DNA of 20,141 nt from contig DATHDZ010000256.1 of assembly GCA_035318785.1 (NCBI GenBank), positions 1 to 20,141 of the forward strand. The letters run 5' to 3'. A program made the translations under genes and the position numbers. The notes under the pieces were generated by a model. That model saw only the letters and a program-made list of their open reading frames with translations. It was not told the DNA's origin and searched no databases. Shown here one piece after another: positions 8,649 to 15,923 of this stretch (its first letter is position 1; each line of letters starts with the position of its first letter). The DNA is from CAIYRG01 sp035318785. GTDB lineage: Bacteria; Pseudomonadota; Alphaproteobacteria; Micropepsales; Micropepsaceae.

Positions 8649-9128
8649 TTATTGCGCTATCGGCGCGGAGACCTCATTCGTCCCCGAGACGATACGAATC
8701 GTTTTGACGTCGGGTGAAAGCGAGTCGACGCGAATCTCCGCTTCGATCGGTTGCGCGGTGCGGTTCGCGTCGGGCATCGGCGGCGAGGTCGCGACGAATT
8801 TGTAGGTCTTCACCGTATTGTCTGCGCCTCCATCGGTTTCTTCGGCGAGCTTGGCGTCCGTCCACCCTGCCGAAACAGCCGTTCCCGAAACGTGGATGAT
8901 GATCGCCATGGGTTCGTCTTGAGGCCGGCTCAGCATCACGCTGTCGACGCTATTCAGCGGCAGTTCCGTCGCAGGAGGAATGGGCGGCGGAGCGGGCGGT
9001 TGAGGCGCCGGCGTTGCGACGGCTGGGGTCTCAGGAGACGCCGGAGTCTGGGCGGGGTTACGGTTGCAGCCCGCGAGCAGCATTCCGGTCGCCCCGATAG
9101 CAAAGATGATGGCGACCGAAATTCTCAT
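8649..9128 (-). CDS. Predicted lipoprotein, hypothetical
   Basis: The 159-residue product begins with a type II signal peptide: basic MRIS, a hydrophobic stretch and the lipobox LLAGC with lipidated C21. A proline/alanine-rich spacer (about 27-53) follows, then a small folded region with DSVMLSRPQDEPMAIIIHVSGTAVSAGW and a C-terminal TIRIVSGTNEV strand. I do not recognise a named family. The residue after the cysteine is asparagine, not aspartate, so outer-membrane sorting is likely if Lol rules apply. The gene converges on pleD with a 22-base gap and no clear terminator. The P/A spacer resembles the composition of the neighbouring small lipoprotein at 9423-9602, though the two need not be related. 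Confidence 0.8.
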   Translation of the reverse strand: MRISVAIIFAIGATGMLLAGCNRNPAQTPASPETPAVATPAPQPPAPPPIPPATELPLNSVDSVMLSRPQDEPMAIIIHVSGTAVSAGWTDAKLAEETDGGADNTVKTYKFVATSPPMPDANRTAQPIEAEIRVDSLSPDVKTIRIVSGTNEVSAPIAQ

Positions 9129-9422
9129 GGGGAAACAGGACCTCGTCCACGGCAGAGCCGGTTAGGCCCATAATTACGAAGGCGGCAGGCAAGGATCAAT
9201 CACCCTTGCGCGTGCTTCGAACAAACAACGCGTTCAGGAAGCGTCACAGATGCATGTTTATGGTGCTCACGCCGATCGCATTCAGGGACGATCGCGTCCA
9301 CCAAGGCTCTGTCGGAAGGGAGAATTGCCGGCGGCTAAGGAAGGCCGGTGGGCCGGACGAAGCAAGACACCCCGGCCGATAATAACGGCCGGGGTGACAG
9401 GTTCGTCAGACGATTCCGTCGA
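9129..9422. other. Noncoding gap of 294 bases between two lipoprotein genes
   Basis: The part near 9129 should hold the promoter of the leftward lipoprotein; a loose TTGATC (-35) and AATTAT (-10) 18 bases apart on the minus strand are possible but weak. The part near 9370-9394 holds the hairpin listed separately. I see no open frame with coding character and no recognised RNA fold in the remainder. Confidence 0.4.
9370..9394 (-). terminator. Terminator-like hairpin after the small lipoprotein gene
   Basis: A perfect 9-bp stem (CCCCGGCCG at 9370-9378, CGGCCGGGG at 9386-9394) with a 7-base A/T loop lies about 30 bases downstream of the stop of the leftward small lipoprotein gene. In that direction it is followed by GTGTCTTGCTT, a poor T-run, so termination may be partial. 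Confidence 0.6.
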
Positions 9423-9602
9423 TTACGGAGCGGGAGCGGGCGGGGCGGGCTCTGCCGGGGCGGGTTCTGCCGGAGCCGGAGCTGGCTCTGCGGGAGCAGC
9501 GGCCGGAGCTTCGACCGGAGCCGGTGCCGGAGCGGTATTCTGATTGCAAGCTACCAGCATCGTGGCCGTCGCGAGCGCGGCAAGTATGTTTAGTGACTTC
9601 AT
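9423..9602 (-). CDS. Small proline/alanine-rich lipoprotein
   Basis: The product is only 59 residues: a type II signal peptide (MKSLNILAALATATMLVAC, lipidated C19) followed by about 40 residues composed almost entirely of alanine, proline and glutamate in PAEPA-like repeats. There is no folded domain, so the mature form would be a lipid-anchored flexible stalk; its function is unknown. ATG at 9602 is preferred over the longer open frame because AGGAG lies 9 bases upstream on the minus strand and because it places the signal peptide at the start. The repeat is also visible in the DNA as tandem 15-mers. Between an xth hairpin upstream and a hairpin downstream it looks like a single-gene transcript. 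Confidence 0.72.
   Translation of the reverse strand: MKSLNILAALATATMLVACNQNTAPAPAPVEAPAAAPAEPAPAPAEPAPAEPAPPAPAP
9441..9491. repeat. Coding tandem repeat (15-base unit) in the small lipoprotein gene
   Basis: Two adjacent 15-mers, CGGGGCGGGCTCTGC (9441-9455) and CGGGGCGGGTTCTGC (9456-9470), differ at one base. A third, diverged 21-base unit ending CTCTGC follows at 9471-9491. On the minus strand they encode the pentapeptide repeat rich in P, A and E. Such in-frame units can expand or contract by slippage without breaking the frame. Confidence 0.7.
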
Positions 9603-9649
9603 TTTGGTGACTCCTATGCAGGCGAAAATGAATGCGAGATTCGGATTGG

Positions 9650-9671
9650 AGTCTCTTGAGTAATAGAGACT
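9650..9671. terminator. Hairpin between xth and the small lipoprotein gene
   Basis: AGTCTCT (9650-9656) and AGAGACT (9665-9671) form a perfect 7-bp stem with an 8-base loop. It lies 18 bases past the xth stop in the direction of transcription and 48 bases before the small lipoprotein start. It could end the xth transcript or act as an operator or 5'-UTR stem for the lipoprotein gene; on the minus strand no T-run follows, so a strong intrinsic terminator is unlikely. Confidence 0.4.
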
Positions 9672-9688
9672 TTGATCAAACTCAACGC

Positions 9689-10474
9689 TCAAATAGCCAA
9701 GTCGCACAGAACAGGAACATGATCCGAGGGCTTTTCCCACCCCCTAACCTTGCGTTCAATGGAACAACTGACAAGCCGGTCTGCGGCCTGGGGTGATAAT
9801 AGGACATGGTCGATTCGGATGCCATGGTCCTTAACCCATGCACCCGCTTGATAATCCCAAAATGTGTAGCAGCGCGGCTCGGCATGGCAGGCGCGAAAAG
9901 CATCGGTGAGCCCGAGGTTTGAGATGCGACGGAAAGCCGCGCGGGTTTCCGGCTGGAAAAGCGCGTCGCCCGCCCAGGCTTTTGGGTCGTGGCAATCCTC
10001 GGGCGTCGGAATCACGTTGTAATCGCCGGTCAGAATCAGCGGTTCCTCAAATGTGAGCAGGTGACGGATATGGCGGTTGAGTCGCTCCAGCCAGGCAAGC
10101 TTGTAAGCAAATCGCTCCGTGCCGGGCGGATTGCCATTGGGTGCATAGATCGAAGCGACGCGCACAACCCGGCCCGAATCACCCGGCACCACCGCCTCGA
10201 TGTAGCGGGCGTGATCGTCGCCCTCCACGACGGGAAGGCCCTTGACCACGTCCTCAGCTGGCCGCTTCGAGAGGATGGCGACGCCGTTGTAGCTCTTTTG
10301 TCCGTGGACGGCGCAATTGTAGCCGAGACTCTCGAAAAGCTCCGATGGAAAGCCCTCGTCAGGGGTCTTGATCTCTTGCAGACACACGATGTCGGGCGCA
10401 GCTTCACTCAGCCAGGTCTTGACCGTGTCCAGACGGGCCTTCACCGAATTGACGTTCCAGGTGGCGATTTTCAT
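9689..10474 (-). CDS. xth: Exodeoxyribonuclease III (AP endonuclease)
   Basis: This is an Mg2+-dependent class II AP endonuclease and 3'-5' exonuclease of base-excision repair, 261 residues as usual for XthA. It shows the EEP-fold motifs in order: KIATWNVNSVKARL at the start, CLQEIKTPDEGFP with the metal-binding glutamate, SYNGVAILSK, RVASIYAPNGNPPG, the catalytic LILTGDYNVIPTPEDCHDP, a YTFWDYQAGAW block, GIRIDHVLLS and the terminal KPSDHVPVLCDL with the catalytic D-H pair. The ATG at 10474 begins the family's standard N-terminus; the frame is open a further 57 codons upstream, but those residues are low-complexity and come from the intergenic repeat. An AGGAGAG element exists but is about 17 bases upstream, so initiation may be modest. 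Confidence 0.95.
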   Translation of the reverse strand: MKIATWNVNSVKARLDTVKTWLSEAAPDIVCLQEIKTPDEGFPSELFESLGYNCAVHGQKSYNGVAILSKRPAEDVVKGLPVVEGDDHARYIEAVVPGDSGRVVRVASIYAPNGNPPGTERFAYKLAWLERLNRHIRHLLTFEEPLILTGDYNVIPTPEDCHDPKAWAGDALFQPETRAAFRRISNLGLTDAFRACHAEPRCYTFWDYQAGAWVKDHGIRIDHVLLSPQAADRLVSCSIERKVRGWEKPSDHVPVLCDLAI

Positions 10475-10526
10475 GCGCCGATTAAGCGCCTCTCCTGAAC
10501 CAGCGCAACCCTCGCCTGATTCGTAC

Positions 10527-10601
10527 CTCCCCCAACGTAGGGAGAGCCTGCCCGCGACTTGGCCGGGGGGCGGAGCGCGACCACGCGCTCCGGGTGGGGA
10601 G
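10527..10601. repeat. Nested intergenic palindrome between erpA and xth
   Basis: Three inverted pairs are visible. CTCCC at 10527-10531 pairs with GGGAG at 10540-10544. CGGAGCGCG at 10571-10579 pairs perfectly with CGCGCTCCG at 10584-10592 across a 4-base loop. The outer CTCCCC at 10527-10532 can also pair with GGGGAG at 10596-10601. The composition resembles a dispersed GC-rich intergenic repeat and it differs from the copies at 1844 and 2701. The 9-bp stem lies about 22 bases after the erpA stop, so it could also help end that transcript, but it lacks a T-run. Confidence 0.55.
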
Positions 10602-10614
10602 ATGAACGATGACG

Positions 10615-10965
10615 CTAAACCGAAAAGCTCGTTCCGCAACCGCAAGAGGATGTCGCGTTCGGATTTTTTATCTTAAACGCGGCGCCGATCATCTCATCGG
10701 CAAAATCGATCTCGGCACCCTTCAGAAAACCCAGTGACACTGGATCGATGAGAACCATGGCGCCGTCGCGCGCGATCACGAGATCATCCTTGCTGCGCGA
10801 ATCATCGAGACAAAAATCATACTGGAATCCAGAACATCCGCCCCCCGTCACGGCCACGCGCAGCATCGCGTGCTCCGAATCTTCGCGGAGGATTTCGACG
10901 ATGCGCTTTGCCGCCCGCTCGGTCAGGGTGACGGAAGGCGATTCTGTGTCTGTTTCAACGTTCAT
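10615..10965 (-). CDS. erpA: Iron-sulfur cluster insertion protein ErpA (A-type carrier)
   Basis: A-type carriers accept Fe-S clusters from the scaffold and deliver them to apoproteins. The 116-residue protein has the HesB/IscA domain with the three ligand cysteines C44 (GGGCSGFQYDF), C108 and C110 (SSCGCGTSFSV), and the typical VTLTERAAKRIVEIL N-terminal helix and SLGFLKGAEIDFAD core. The eleven-residue leader before VTLTERA is acidic and of no known role. ErpA is preferred over IscA/SufA because of the CGCGTSF tail and because erpA next to dgt is a conserved alphaproteobacterial arrangement; IscA cannot be fully excluded. It starts 41 bases from the divergent dgt start, so the two share a short promoter region. 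Confidence 0.9.
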   Translation of the reverse strand: MNVETDTESPSVTLTERAAKRIVEILREDSEHAMLRVAVTGGGCSGFQYDFCLDDSRSKDDLVIARDGAMVLIDPVSLGFLKGAEIDFADEMIGAAFKIKNPNATSSCGCGTSFSV

Positions 10966-11006
10966 GCCGATGAGCCTATCATGCTTGGCTTTATGTAATC
11001 GCTGAC

Positions 11007-12224
11007 ATGCCAATGTCCAAGCCACCGCCAGGACGCCTTTTGGGGCCGCTTTTTGTCCCGCCTGGGCGTGCGCCCTACGCGTGCCAGCCGGCTACCAGCC
11101 AGGGGCGCTATTGGCCCGAGGAGGAAAGTGCCACCCGCACCTGCTACCAGCGCGATCGCGACCGCATCATCCACTCTACAGCTTTCCGAAGGTTGAAGCA
11201 TAAAACTCAGGTATTTGTGCAGCACGAAGGGGATTATTACCGCACCCGCCTTACCCATTCCCTGGAAGTGGCCCAGATTGCGCGGTCCTTGTCCCGGGTT
11301 CTGGGCCTGGACGAGGATCTGGCCGAGGCCCTCGCGCTTTCGCACGATATCGGCCACCCCCCCTTCGGCCATGCCGGGGAGGCGGCGCTCGACGCCTGCA
11401 TGGCCACCTATGGCGGGTTCGACCACAACGCCCAGGCCCTCGCGCTGGTCACCAGGCTGGAGCACCGCTACGCAGCCTTCGACGGTTTGAACCTCACCTG
11501 GGAGTGCCTGGAAGGTTTGGTTAAGCATAACGGCCCGCTGCTGGGGAGGGGCGCCTCTAAGGAGGCGCTTCCCGAAGCAATCGCGGCCTTTTCATGGGAT
11601 CTGGAGCTTTCCACCTATCCAGGCCTGGAAGCGCAGATCGCCGCTTTGTCCGATGACATCGCCTATGTGAATCACGACATCGACGATGGGCTTCGGGCCG
11701 GTCTTTTCGAGACCGAAGACTTGTTCGAAGTGCCCCTGGTGGGGCCGATCTTCCGCAACGTGGCGGATGCACATCCCCACCTTGAGCGTGGCAGATTCAT
11801 CGGGGAGGCCGTGCGACGCCTGATCAGCCTGATGGTCGGCGATGTGACGGGAGAAACCGGGCGTGGCCTGACAGCGCTGCGTCCCACAACCGCCGGCGAT
11901 ATCCGAAAACACAACCAAGCGACGGCAGCGTTCACGTCAAGCATGCGCGCCGACCTCGGGGGCCTGAAGGAGTTCCTCTCCTTGCGGATGTACCGCCACC
12001 AGCGGGTCCTGCAGGTGATGCAAAATGCCCAGGTCGCGCTCACAAGTTTGTTTGGTGCTTTCATGGCCGATCCCGCTTTGCTACCTAGCGATTGGATGGA
12101 CCAGTGCCGCGCTGCAGGCGATCCCATCACCGCACGCGTAATTTGCGATTATATTGCCGGAATGACCGACAGTTTCGCGCTGCAGGAATATCGCCGAATT
12201 TTCCACCGGGAATTTCCGCTTTGA
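11007..12224 (+). CDS. dgt: Deoxyguanosinetriphosphate triphosphohydrolase-like protein (dNTPase, HD superfamily)
   Basis: This 405-residue HD-domain enzyme hydrolyses dNTPs to nucleosides and triphosphate, trimming dNTP pools; the alphaproteobacterial group is annotated Dgt-like and its substrate preference varies. The active-site pattern is H84 (RLTHSLEVAQIAR), H113-D114 (LSHDIGHPPFGHAGE) and a distal aspartate in LSDDIAYVNHDIDD (about 217). The N-terminal RDRDRIIHSTAFRRLKHKTQVF block is typical of the family. ATG at 11007 is taken as start, with ATG two codons later (11013) equally possible; neither has an evident Shine-Dalgarno element. In related genomes argS follows; here the SPOR gene follows after 84 bases. 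Confidence 0.93.
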   Translation: MPMSKPPPGRLLGPLFVPPGRAPYACQPATSQGRYWPEEESATRTCYQRDRDRIIHSTAFRRLKHKTQVFVQHEGDYYRTRLTHSLEVAQIARSLSRVLGLDEDLAEALALSHDIGHPPFGHAGEAALDACMATYGGFDHNAQALALVTRLEHRYAAFDGLNLTWECLEGLVKHNGPLLGRGASKEALPEAIAAFSWDLELSTYPGLEAQIAALSDDIAYVNHDIDDGLRAGLFETEDLFEVPLVGPIFRNVADAHPHLERGRFIGEAVRRLISLMVGDVTGETGRGLTALRPTTAGDIRKHNQATAAFTSSMRADLGGLKEFLSLRMYRHQRVLQVMQNAQVALTSLFGAFMADPALLPSDWMDQCRAAGDPITARVICDYIAGMTDSFALQEYRRIFHREFPL

Positions 12225-12308
12225 CGGGCCGAAATGGCTTGGCGCGCGATGCTTCGTGAGGCTGTGGGTGCTAAAAATGCGGATAACGCGATTCGTTCGG
12301 AGTCGGTC

Positions 12309-13142
12309 ATGAACAATCACCAACGCGGCGTCTATCAGCCGCTGATGGACAACATCCCTATCTACGATCTCTCCGATGAGGAGATAGAAGAGGAAGAGCG
12401 TTCGCGCCTGCCTCTTTTGATCGTGGTCGCCCTGGTGGTGTTGGCCGCCTTCGCGGGCGTGGTTTGGCTTGCCTATAACCAGGGTGTGGCGCGAGGCCGC
12501 GCGAGTGCTGCCGTGGTCATCGCTGCGCCCCAGGGGCCGGTGCGCACGGCCCCCACCGACGCCGGGGGAGAGGCAACGCCCTATACGGGTCTCAAGGTTT
12601 ATGGGCAGCCGGTGCCGCCGGACCAGGAAGCGCAATCTTCTGTCCTGGCACGCACTCCGCCGCGCAGCATTGTTTCCGATGCTGCTCTTCCCGGCAACGC
12701 AGTGGTGGCGCCGACGACCGAAGCTCCGCCAGTTCGGTTGAGCCCCGACACGCCCGCCATCGCGGCGGCGCCCCCGGCAAAGCCGGCAATTGCCGCGGCG
12801 AAACCGGCGGCACAAGCGCCCGCCCGCAGCGCTCCTGCCCCTTTGGCGGCTGTGGAACCAACATCCCTTCCGGCCGCCCGGTCTGCGGCGGCCGGCGGAG
12901 CGGTGTTACAAATTGGCGCCTACGAATCCCAAGAGATTGCCGATGGCGCCTGGGCAGCGTTCAAGGCGCGTCATGCAAGCGTCGCGGGGACGCTGGCTGA
13001 TGATATTCAGAAGGCGGATCTTGGCGCCAAGGGCACGTGGTATCGCCTGCGCATGGGACCTTTCGCCGACAAGGCCGCAGCAGCGGCAGCGTGCGAGAAA
13101 CTGAAGGCGGAAGGTGCCACATGTTTCGTGGCGGCGCCTTGA
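12309..13142 (+). CDS. SPOR-domain membrane protein
   Basis: This is a bitopic inner-membrane protein of 277 residues with a C-terminal SPOR domain that binds denuded peptidoglycan glycan strands at division sites. It has an acidic cytoplasmic N-terminus (DLSDEEIEEEERS, about 20-32), one transmembrane helix (34-56, PLLIVVALVVLAAFAGVVWL), a long Pro/Ala-rich periplasmic linker and the SPOR domain from about 196 (AVLQIGAYESQEIADGAW) to the end (YRLRMGPFADKAAAAAACEKL). ATG at 12309 is chosen because GGAG lies six bases upstream; an in-frame ATG at 12234 would add 25 residues without a site. In alphaproteobacteria a SPOR gene regularly sits beside nagZ-scpA-scpB, as here. Confidence 0.9.
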   Translation: MNNHQRGVYQPLMDNIPIYDLSDEEIEEEERSRLPLLIVVALVVLAAFAGVVWLAYNQGVARGRASAAVVIAAPQGPVRTAPTDAGGEATPYTGLKVYGQPVPPDQEAQSSVLARTPPRSIVSDAALPGNAVVAPTTEAPPVRLSPDTPAIAAAPPAKPAIAAAKPAAQAPARSAPAPLAAVEPTSLPAARSAAAGGAVLQIGAYESQEIADGAWAAFKARHASVAGTLADDIQKADLGAKGTWYRLRMGPFADKAAAAAACEKLKAEGATCFVAAP

Positions 13143-13170
13143 GACAACCCAGGAAGCGGGTGAGTTTGCA

Positions 13171-14187
13171 ATGCCGGCGAGCGCAGCGATTTATGGCTGC
13201 CAAGGGATGCAATTGGCGCCCGAGGAGCGAGATTTTTTCCGTGACGCCCAGCCTTTCGGTTTCATCTTGTTCGCCCGCAATTGTGGGACGCCGGACCAGA
13301 TTCGTGCGCTTTGCGATTCCTTGCGCGACGCGATCGGGTTCAGCAACGCTCCGATTCTCATCGACCAGGAAGGTGGCCGCGTCGCACGCCTCAAGCCGCC
13401 GCATTGGCGCGCGCGGCCGCCCGCGCGCTGGTTCGGCGAATTGTTCGAGAGGAGCCCCATTGAGGGACGCGAAGCTACATATCTTTGCGCGCGGCTCATC
13501 GCCAATGATCTCAGAGGGCTGGGCGTGACGGTGAATTGCGCGCCCGTGCTCGACGTGCCGGTTGCCGGGGCCCACGACATCATCGGCGACCGCGCCTTTT
13601 CCTTGGACCCCGCGACGGTGATCGAACTCGGCCGCATTGTGTTGGATGGTCACCTGGATGGCGGCGTACTTCCCGTCATCAAACATATTCCGGGGCATGG
13701 GCGGGCTTTGGCCGATAGCCACTTGTCGCTTCCCACAGTCACGGCCAGCGCCAAGGCGCTCTCGGCACATGATTTTGTCACCTTCCGCGCGCTCAATCAT
13801 GCCCCGATCGCCATGACCGCGCATGTCGTCTATCAGGCCATCGATGCCAATCGCCCGGCAACGACCAGCGCGCGGGTCGTTCATAGCGTCATCCGCGGCG
13901 AGATCGGCTTTCGCGGTTTGCTGATCAGCGATGATCTCTCTATGGCGGCGCTTGAAGGTTCGCTAGCGACACGAACAAAAGCGGCGATGCTGGCGGGTTG
14001 CGACATCGCGCTTCATTGCAATGGCGAACTCGACGAGATGAAGGAAGTCGCGAGCGAAGCAAGAACCTTATCGCGCGCGGCACTGCGCCGCGCCGAAGGC
14101 GCGCTGGCTCAGCTGCGGGCGCCGGCGGGGCTCGATATCGAGAAGGCTGAAGCCCGCCTCGCCGAAATGACCAGAGCGGTGGCATGA
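13171..14187 (+). CDS. nagZ: Beta-N-acetylhexosaminidase NagZ
   Basis: NagZ, of glycoside hydrolase family 3, removes N-acetylglucosamine from anhydro-muropeptides in the cytoplasm during peptidoglycan recycling. The 338-residue protein carries DQEGGR (65-70), DRAF (140-143), the signature KHIPGHG (171-177) with the general-acid histidine on the mobile loop, and LISDDLSM (251-258) with the aspartate nucleophile. Length and single-domain organisation fit Gram-negative NagZ. ATG at 13171 is preferred, with GGGTGAG just upstream; the frame is open 19 codons further but overlaps the SPOR gene. Its stop overlaps the scpA start (ATGA). The SPOR gene ends 28 bases upstream. Confidence 0.95.
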   Translation: MPASAAIYGCQGMQLAPEERDFFRDAQPFGFILFARNCGTPDQIRALCDSLRDAIGFSNAPILIDQEGGRVARLKPPHWRARPPARWFGELFERSPIEGREATYLCARLIANDLRGLGVTVNCAPVLDVPVAGAHDIIGDRAFSLDPATVIELGRIVLDGHLDGGVLPVIKHIPGHGRALADSHLSLPTVTASAKALSAHDFVTFRALNHAPIAMTAHVVYQAIDANRPATTSARVVHSVIRGEIGFRGLLISDDLSMAALEGSLATRTKAAMLAGCDIALHCNGELDEMKEVASEARTLSRAALRRAEGALAQLRAPAGLDIEKAEARLAEMTRAVA

Positions 14188-15008
14188 GCGAGGGTGATTT
14201 CCACGAGGTTGACACATACGAGCGCGCGCCGATCGCCGCCGAAGACATGCTGATCCTTGAGCTTGATGGATTTGAAGGACCGCTAGACCTTCTCCTCGCT
14301 CTTGCCCGCAATCAGAAAGTGGACATCGCGAAGATCTCCGTTCTTCAGCTCGCCGACCAATATCTCGCCTTCATGGAATCGGCGCGAAGCCGGCGGTTGG
14401 AGCTTGCGGCCGATTATCTCGTCATGGCGGCCTGGCTCACCTATTTCAAATCCCGTCTGGTTCTGCCGCAGGCATCCGGCCCGGAGGCCGTGGGGGCCGA
14501 TGAGATGGCGGCACAGTTGCGCTGGCGCCTGGCGCGTCTGCAGGCGATGCGCGAGGCAGCCGCGCGTCTGCTCGCGCGCGATCGTCTCGGGCGCGACGTG
14601 TTCGCGCGAGGAGAGCCCGAGCCGATCATTGTCGTGCGGACCCGCAAACATGCCGATTCACTCTATGACCTGCTCACCGCGTACTCCCAGCAGCGCGTGC
14701 GCAAGCTCGGTCATCGCGTCTATGAAATGATTCGTGCGCCGGTCTATCTCATCGAAGAGGCACGCGAGCGGATCGAACGCATGTTGGGCCAAGTTCCCTA
14801 TTGGAGCGCGCTCACGCGATTTCTCCCGCCCGAATGGAGCGCAGGTCCGCGGCGCCGAAGCGCACTGGCCAGCACCTTCTCTGCCGCGCTTGAGCTGACC
14901 CGGGACGGCCGGCTCGAGATGCGCCAAATGACGCCGTTCGGAGAAATTTTCCTGAAAGATCGCTCCAAGCTTGAATCGCTGGGTGCAGCCGGGGAGGGCG
15001 CATCGTGA
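14184..15008 (+). CDS. scpA: Segregation and condensation protein A
   Basis: ScpA is the kleisin that bridges the two heads of the Smc dimer in the bacterial condensin complex. The 274-residue protein has the hallmark FEGPLDLLLALARNQKVDI (30-48) N-terminal helix that contacts the Smc neck, the ADQYLAFMES and LAADYLVMAAWLTYFKSRLVLP segments, and a C-terminal winged-helix part (TPFGEIFLKDRSKLESLG). It begins with ATG overlapping the nagZ stop as ATGA and ends overlapping the scpB GTG start, so nagZ, scpA and scpB appear translationally coupled. Confidence 0.94.
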   Translation: MSEGDFHEVDTYERAPIAAEDMLILELDGFEGPLDLLLALARNQKVDIAKISVLQLADQYLAFMESARSRRLELAADYLVMAAWLTYFKSRLVLPQASGPEAVGADEMAAQLRWRLARLQAMREAAARLLARDRLGRDVFARGEPEPIIVVRTRKHADSLYDLLTAYSQQRVRKLGHRVYEMIRAPVYLIEEARERIERMLGQVPYWSALTRFLPPEWSAGPRRRSALASTFSAALELTRDGRLEMRQMTPFGEIFLKDRSKLESLGAAGEGAS

Positions 15009-15754
15009 ATCGCATCATCCGCATCAATGAGGCTCACATGATCCAATCCGCAAGGGTCGACATCGACGATGCCGGCGTGCCGCAGCAGGAAACGGAACCC
15101 GCGCTCGATCCGATGCATTTGCGCATCGTCGAGGCGCTGCTCTTCGCGGCGGCCGAGCCGTTGGAACAGCAGGCGCTTGCCAAGGTGCTGCCGGCCGAAA
15201 CGAATGTTCCCGCTCTTCTCGCCGAATTGCAGCGTCAATACGAAACGCGCGGCGTCAATCTGGTGAGGGTAGCGGGCAAGTGGCAATTCCGCACGGCGAA
15301 CGATCTCGCCTTCCTGTTGCGCAAGCAGGCGATAGAGGAGCGCAAGCTCTCTCGCGCCGCGATCGAAACACTGGCCATCATCGCCTATCATCAGCCCGTT
15401 ACCCGCGCCGAGATCGAGGACATCCGCGGCGTGATGGTGAGCAAGGGAACCATCGACTCGCTGATGGAAGCAGGTTGGGTGCGCATTCGGGGCCGCAGGC
15501 GCACGCCAGGCCGCCCGGTCACCTATGGCGCGACGGAAGCCTTCCTCACCCATTTCGGGCTGGAAAGCATTTCGGACCTGCCGGGAATGGACGAGCTGAA
15601 GGCCGCCGGGTTTCTGGATGCGGTCCCGCCGTCGAGCTTTACCGTGCCCAATCCTTCGGATGCGCTCGCCCCCGATGAAGATCCGTATGAAGGCGACGAA
15701 GAACCTATCGATCTTCTGGCGGACGCGACGGAAGGACCGCAAGACGAAGCATAG
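15005..15754 (+). CDS. scpB: Segregation and condensation protein B
   Basis: ScpB is the dimeric winged-helix partner of ScpA in the Smc-ScpAB complex. The 249 residues show two winged-helix domains: the first with LRIVEALLFAAAEPLEQQALAKVL (39-62), the second with the family signature ETLAIIAYHQPVTRAEIEDI (121-140) and RGRRRTPGRPVTYGATEAFLTHFGL. An acidic tail (DEDPYEGDEEPIDLL) extends the C-terminus. Translation starts with GTG at 15005, overlapping the scpA stop; ATG at 15038 (MIQSARV) is an alternative. The stop codon lies inside a rho-independent terminator, so the operon ends here. tatA, the usual next gene in alphaproteobacteria, is absent. Confidence 0.95.
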   Translation: MNRIIRINEAHMIQSARVDIDDAGVPQQETEPALDPMHLRIVEALLFAAAEPLEQQALAKVLPAETNVPALLAELQRQYETRGVNLVRVAGKWQFRTANDLAFLLRKQAIEERKLSRAAIETLAIIAYHQPVTRAEIEDIRGVMVSKGTIDSLMEAGWVRIRGRRRTPGRPVTYGATEAFLTHFGLESISDLPGMDELKAAGFLDAVPPSSFTVPNPSDALAPDEDPYEGDEEPIDLLADATEGPQDEA

Positions 15755-15775
15755 TCTTGCCGTTTTTTAATTTTT
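15739..15775 (+). terminator. Rho-independent terminator overlapping the scpB stop codon
   Basis: GCAAGAC (15739-15745) and GTCTTGC (15754-15760) form a 7-bp stem with an 8-base loop, followed after two bases by TTTTTT, AA and TTTTT. The stem starts inside the last scpB codons and the TAG stop (15752-15754) lies at the loop/stem junction. Apart from the overlap with the coding region this is a textbook intrinsic terminator for the dgt-to-scpB operon. Confidence 0.8.
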
Positions 15776-15923
15776 CGACCGCGCGCTGTATTGCGCGTGC
15801 CGCACGGCATCGTCGGCCGACAAGACCGGCAAACCGGATTTCACATGGAATAGACACACGCTGCCGGGAATGTTCTAACGCCACCCGCAAATGCGAACCT
15901 CTCCGGGAGCCGGATCGGCAGCC

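Noticed and set aside
9423..9491. CRISPR-like or other array
   Set aside because: The repeated units are 15-base in-frame coding repeats without spacers, and no cas genes are nearby; no CRISPR array was seen anywhere in the window.
9250..9543. Plus-strand frame with a glycine/alanine-rich tail across the small lipoprotein gene
   Set aside because: Its Gly/Ala repeats are the reverse reading of the Pro/Ala codons. The minus-strand frame has a Shine-Dalgarno site, signal peptide and lipobox, which the plus-strand frame lacks.
15755..15923. A possible manganese (yybP-ykoY) riboswitch ahead of the MFS-UPF0016 pair
   Set aside because: No paired helices with the conserved loop sequences of that riboswitch could be found; the only structure is the scpB terminator.
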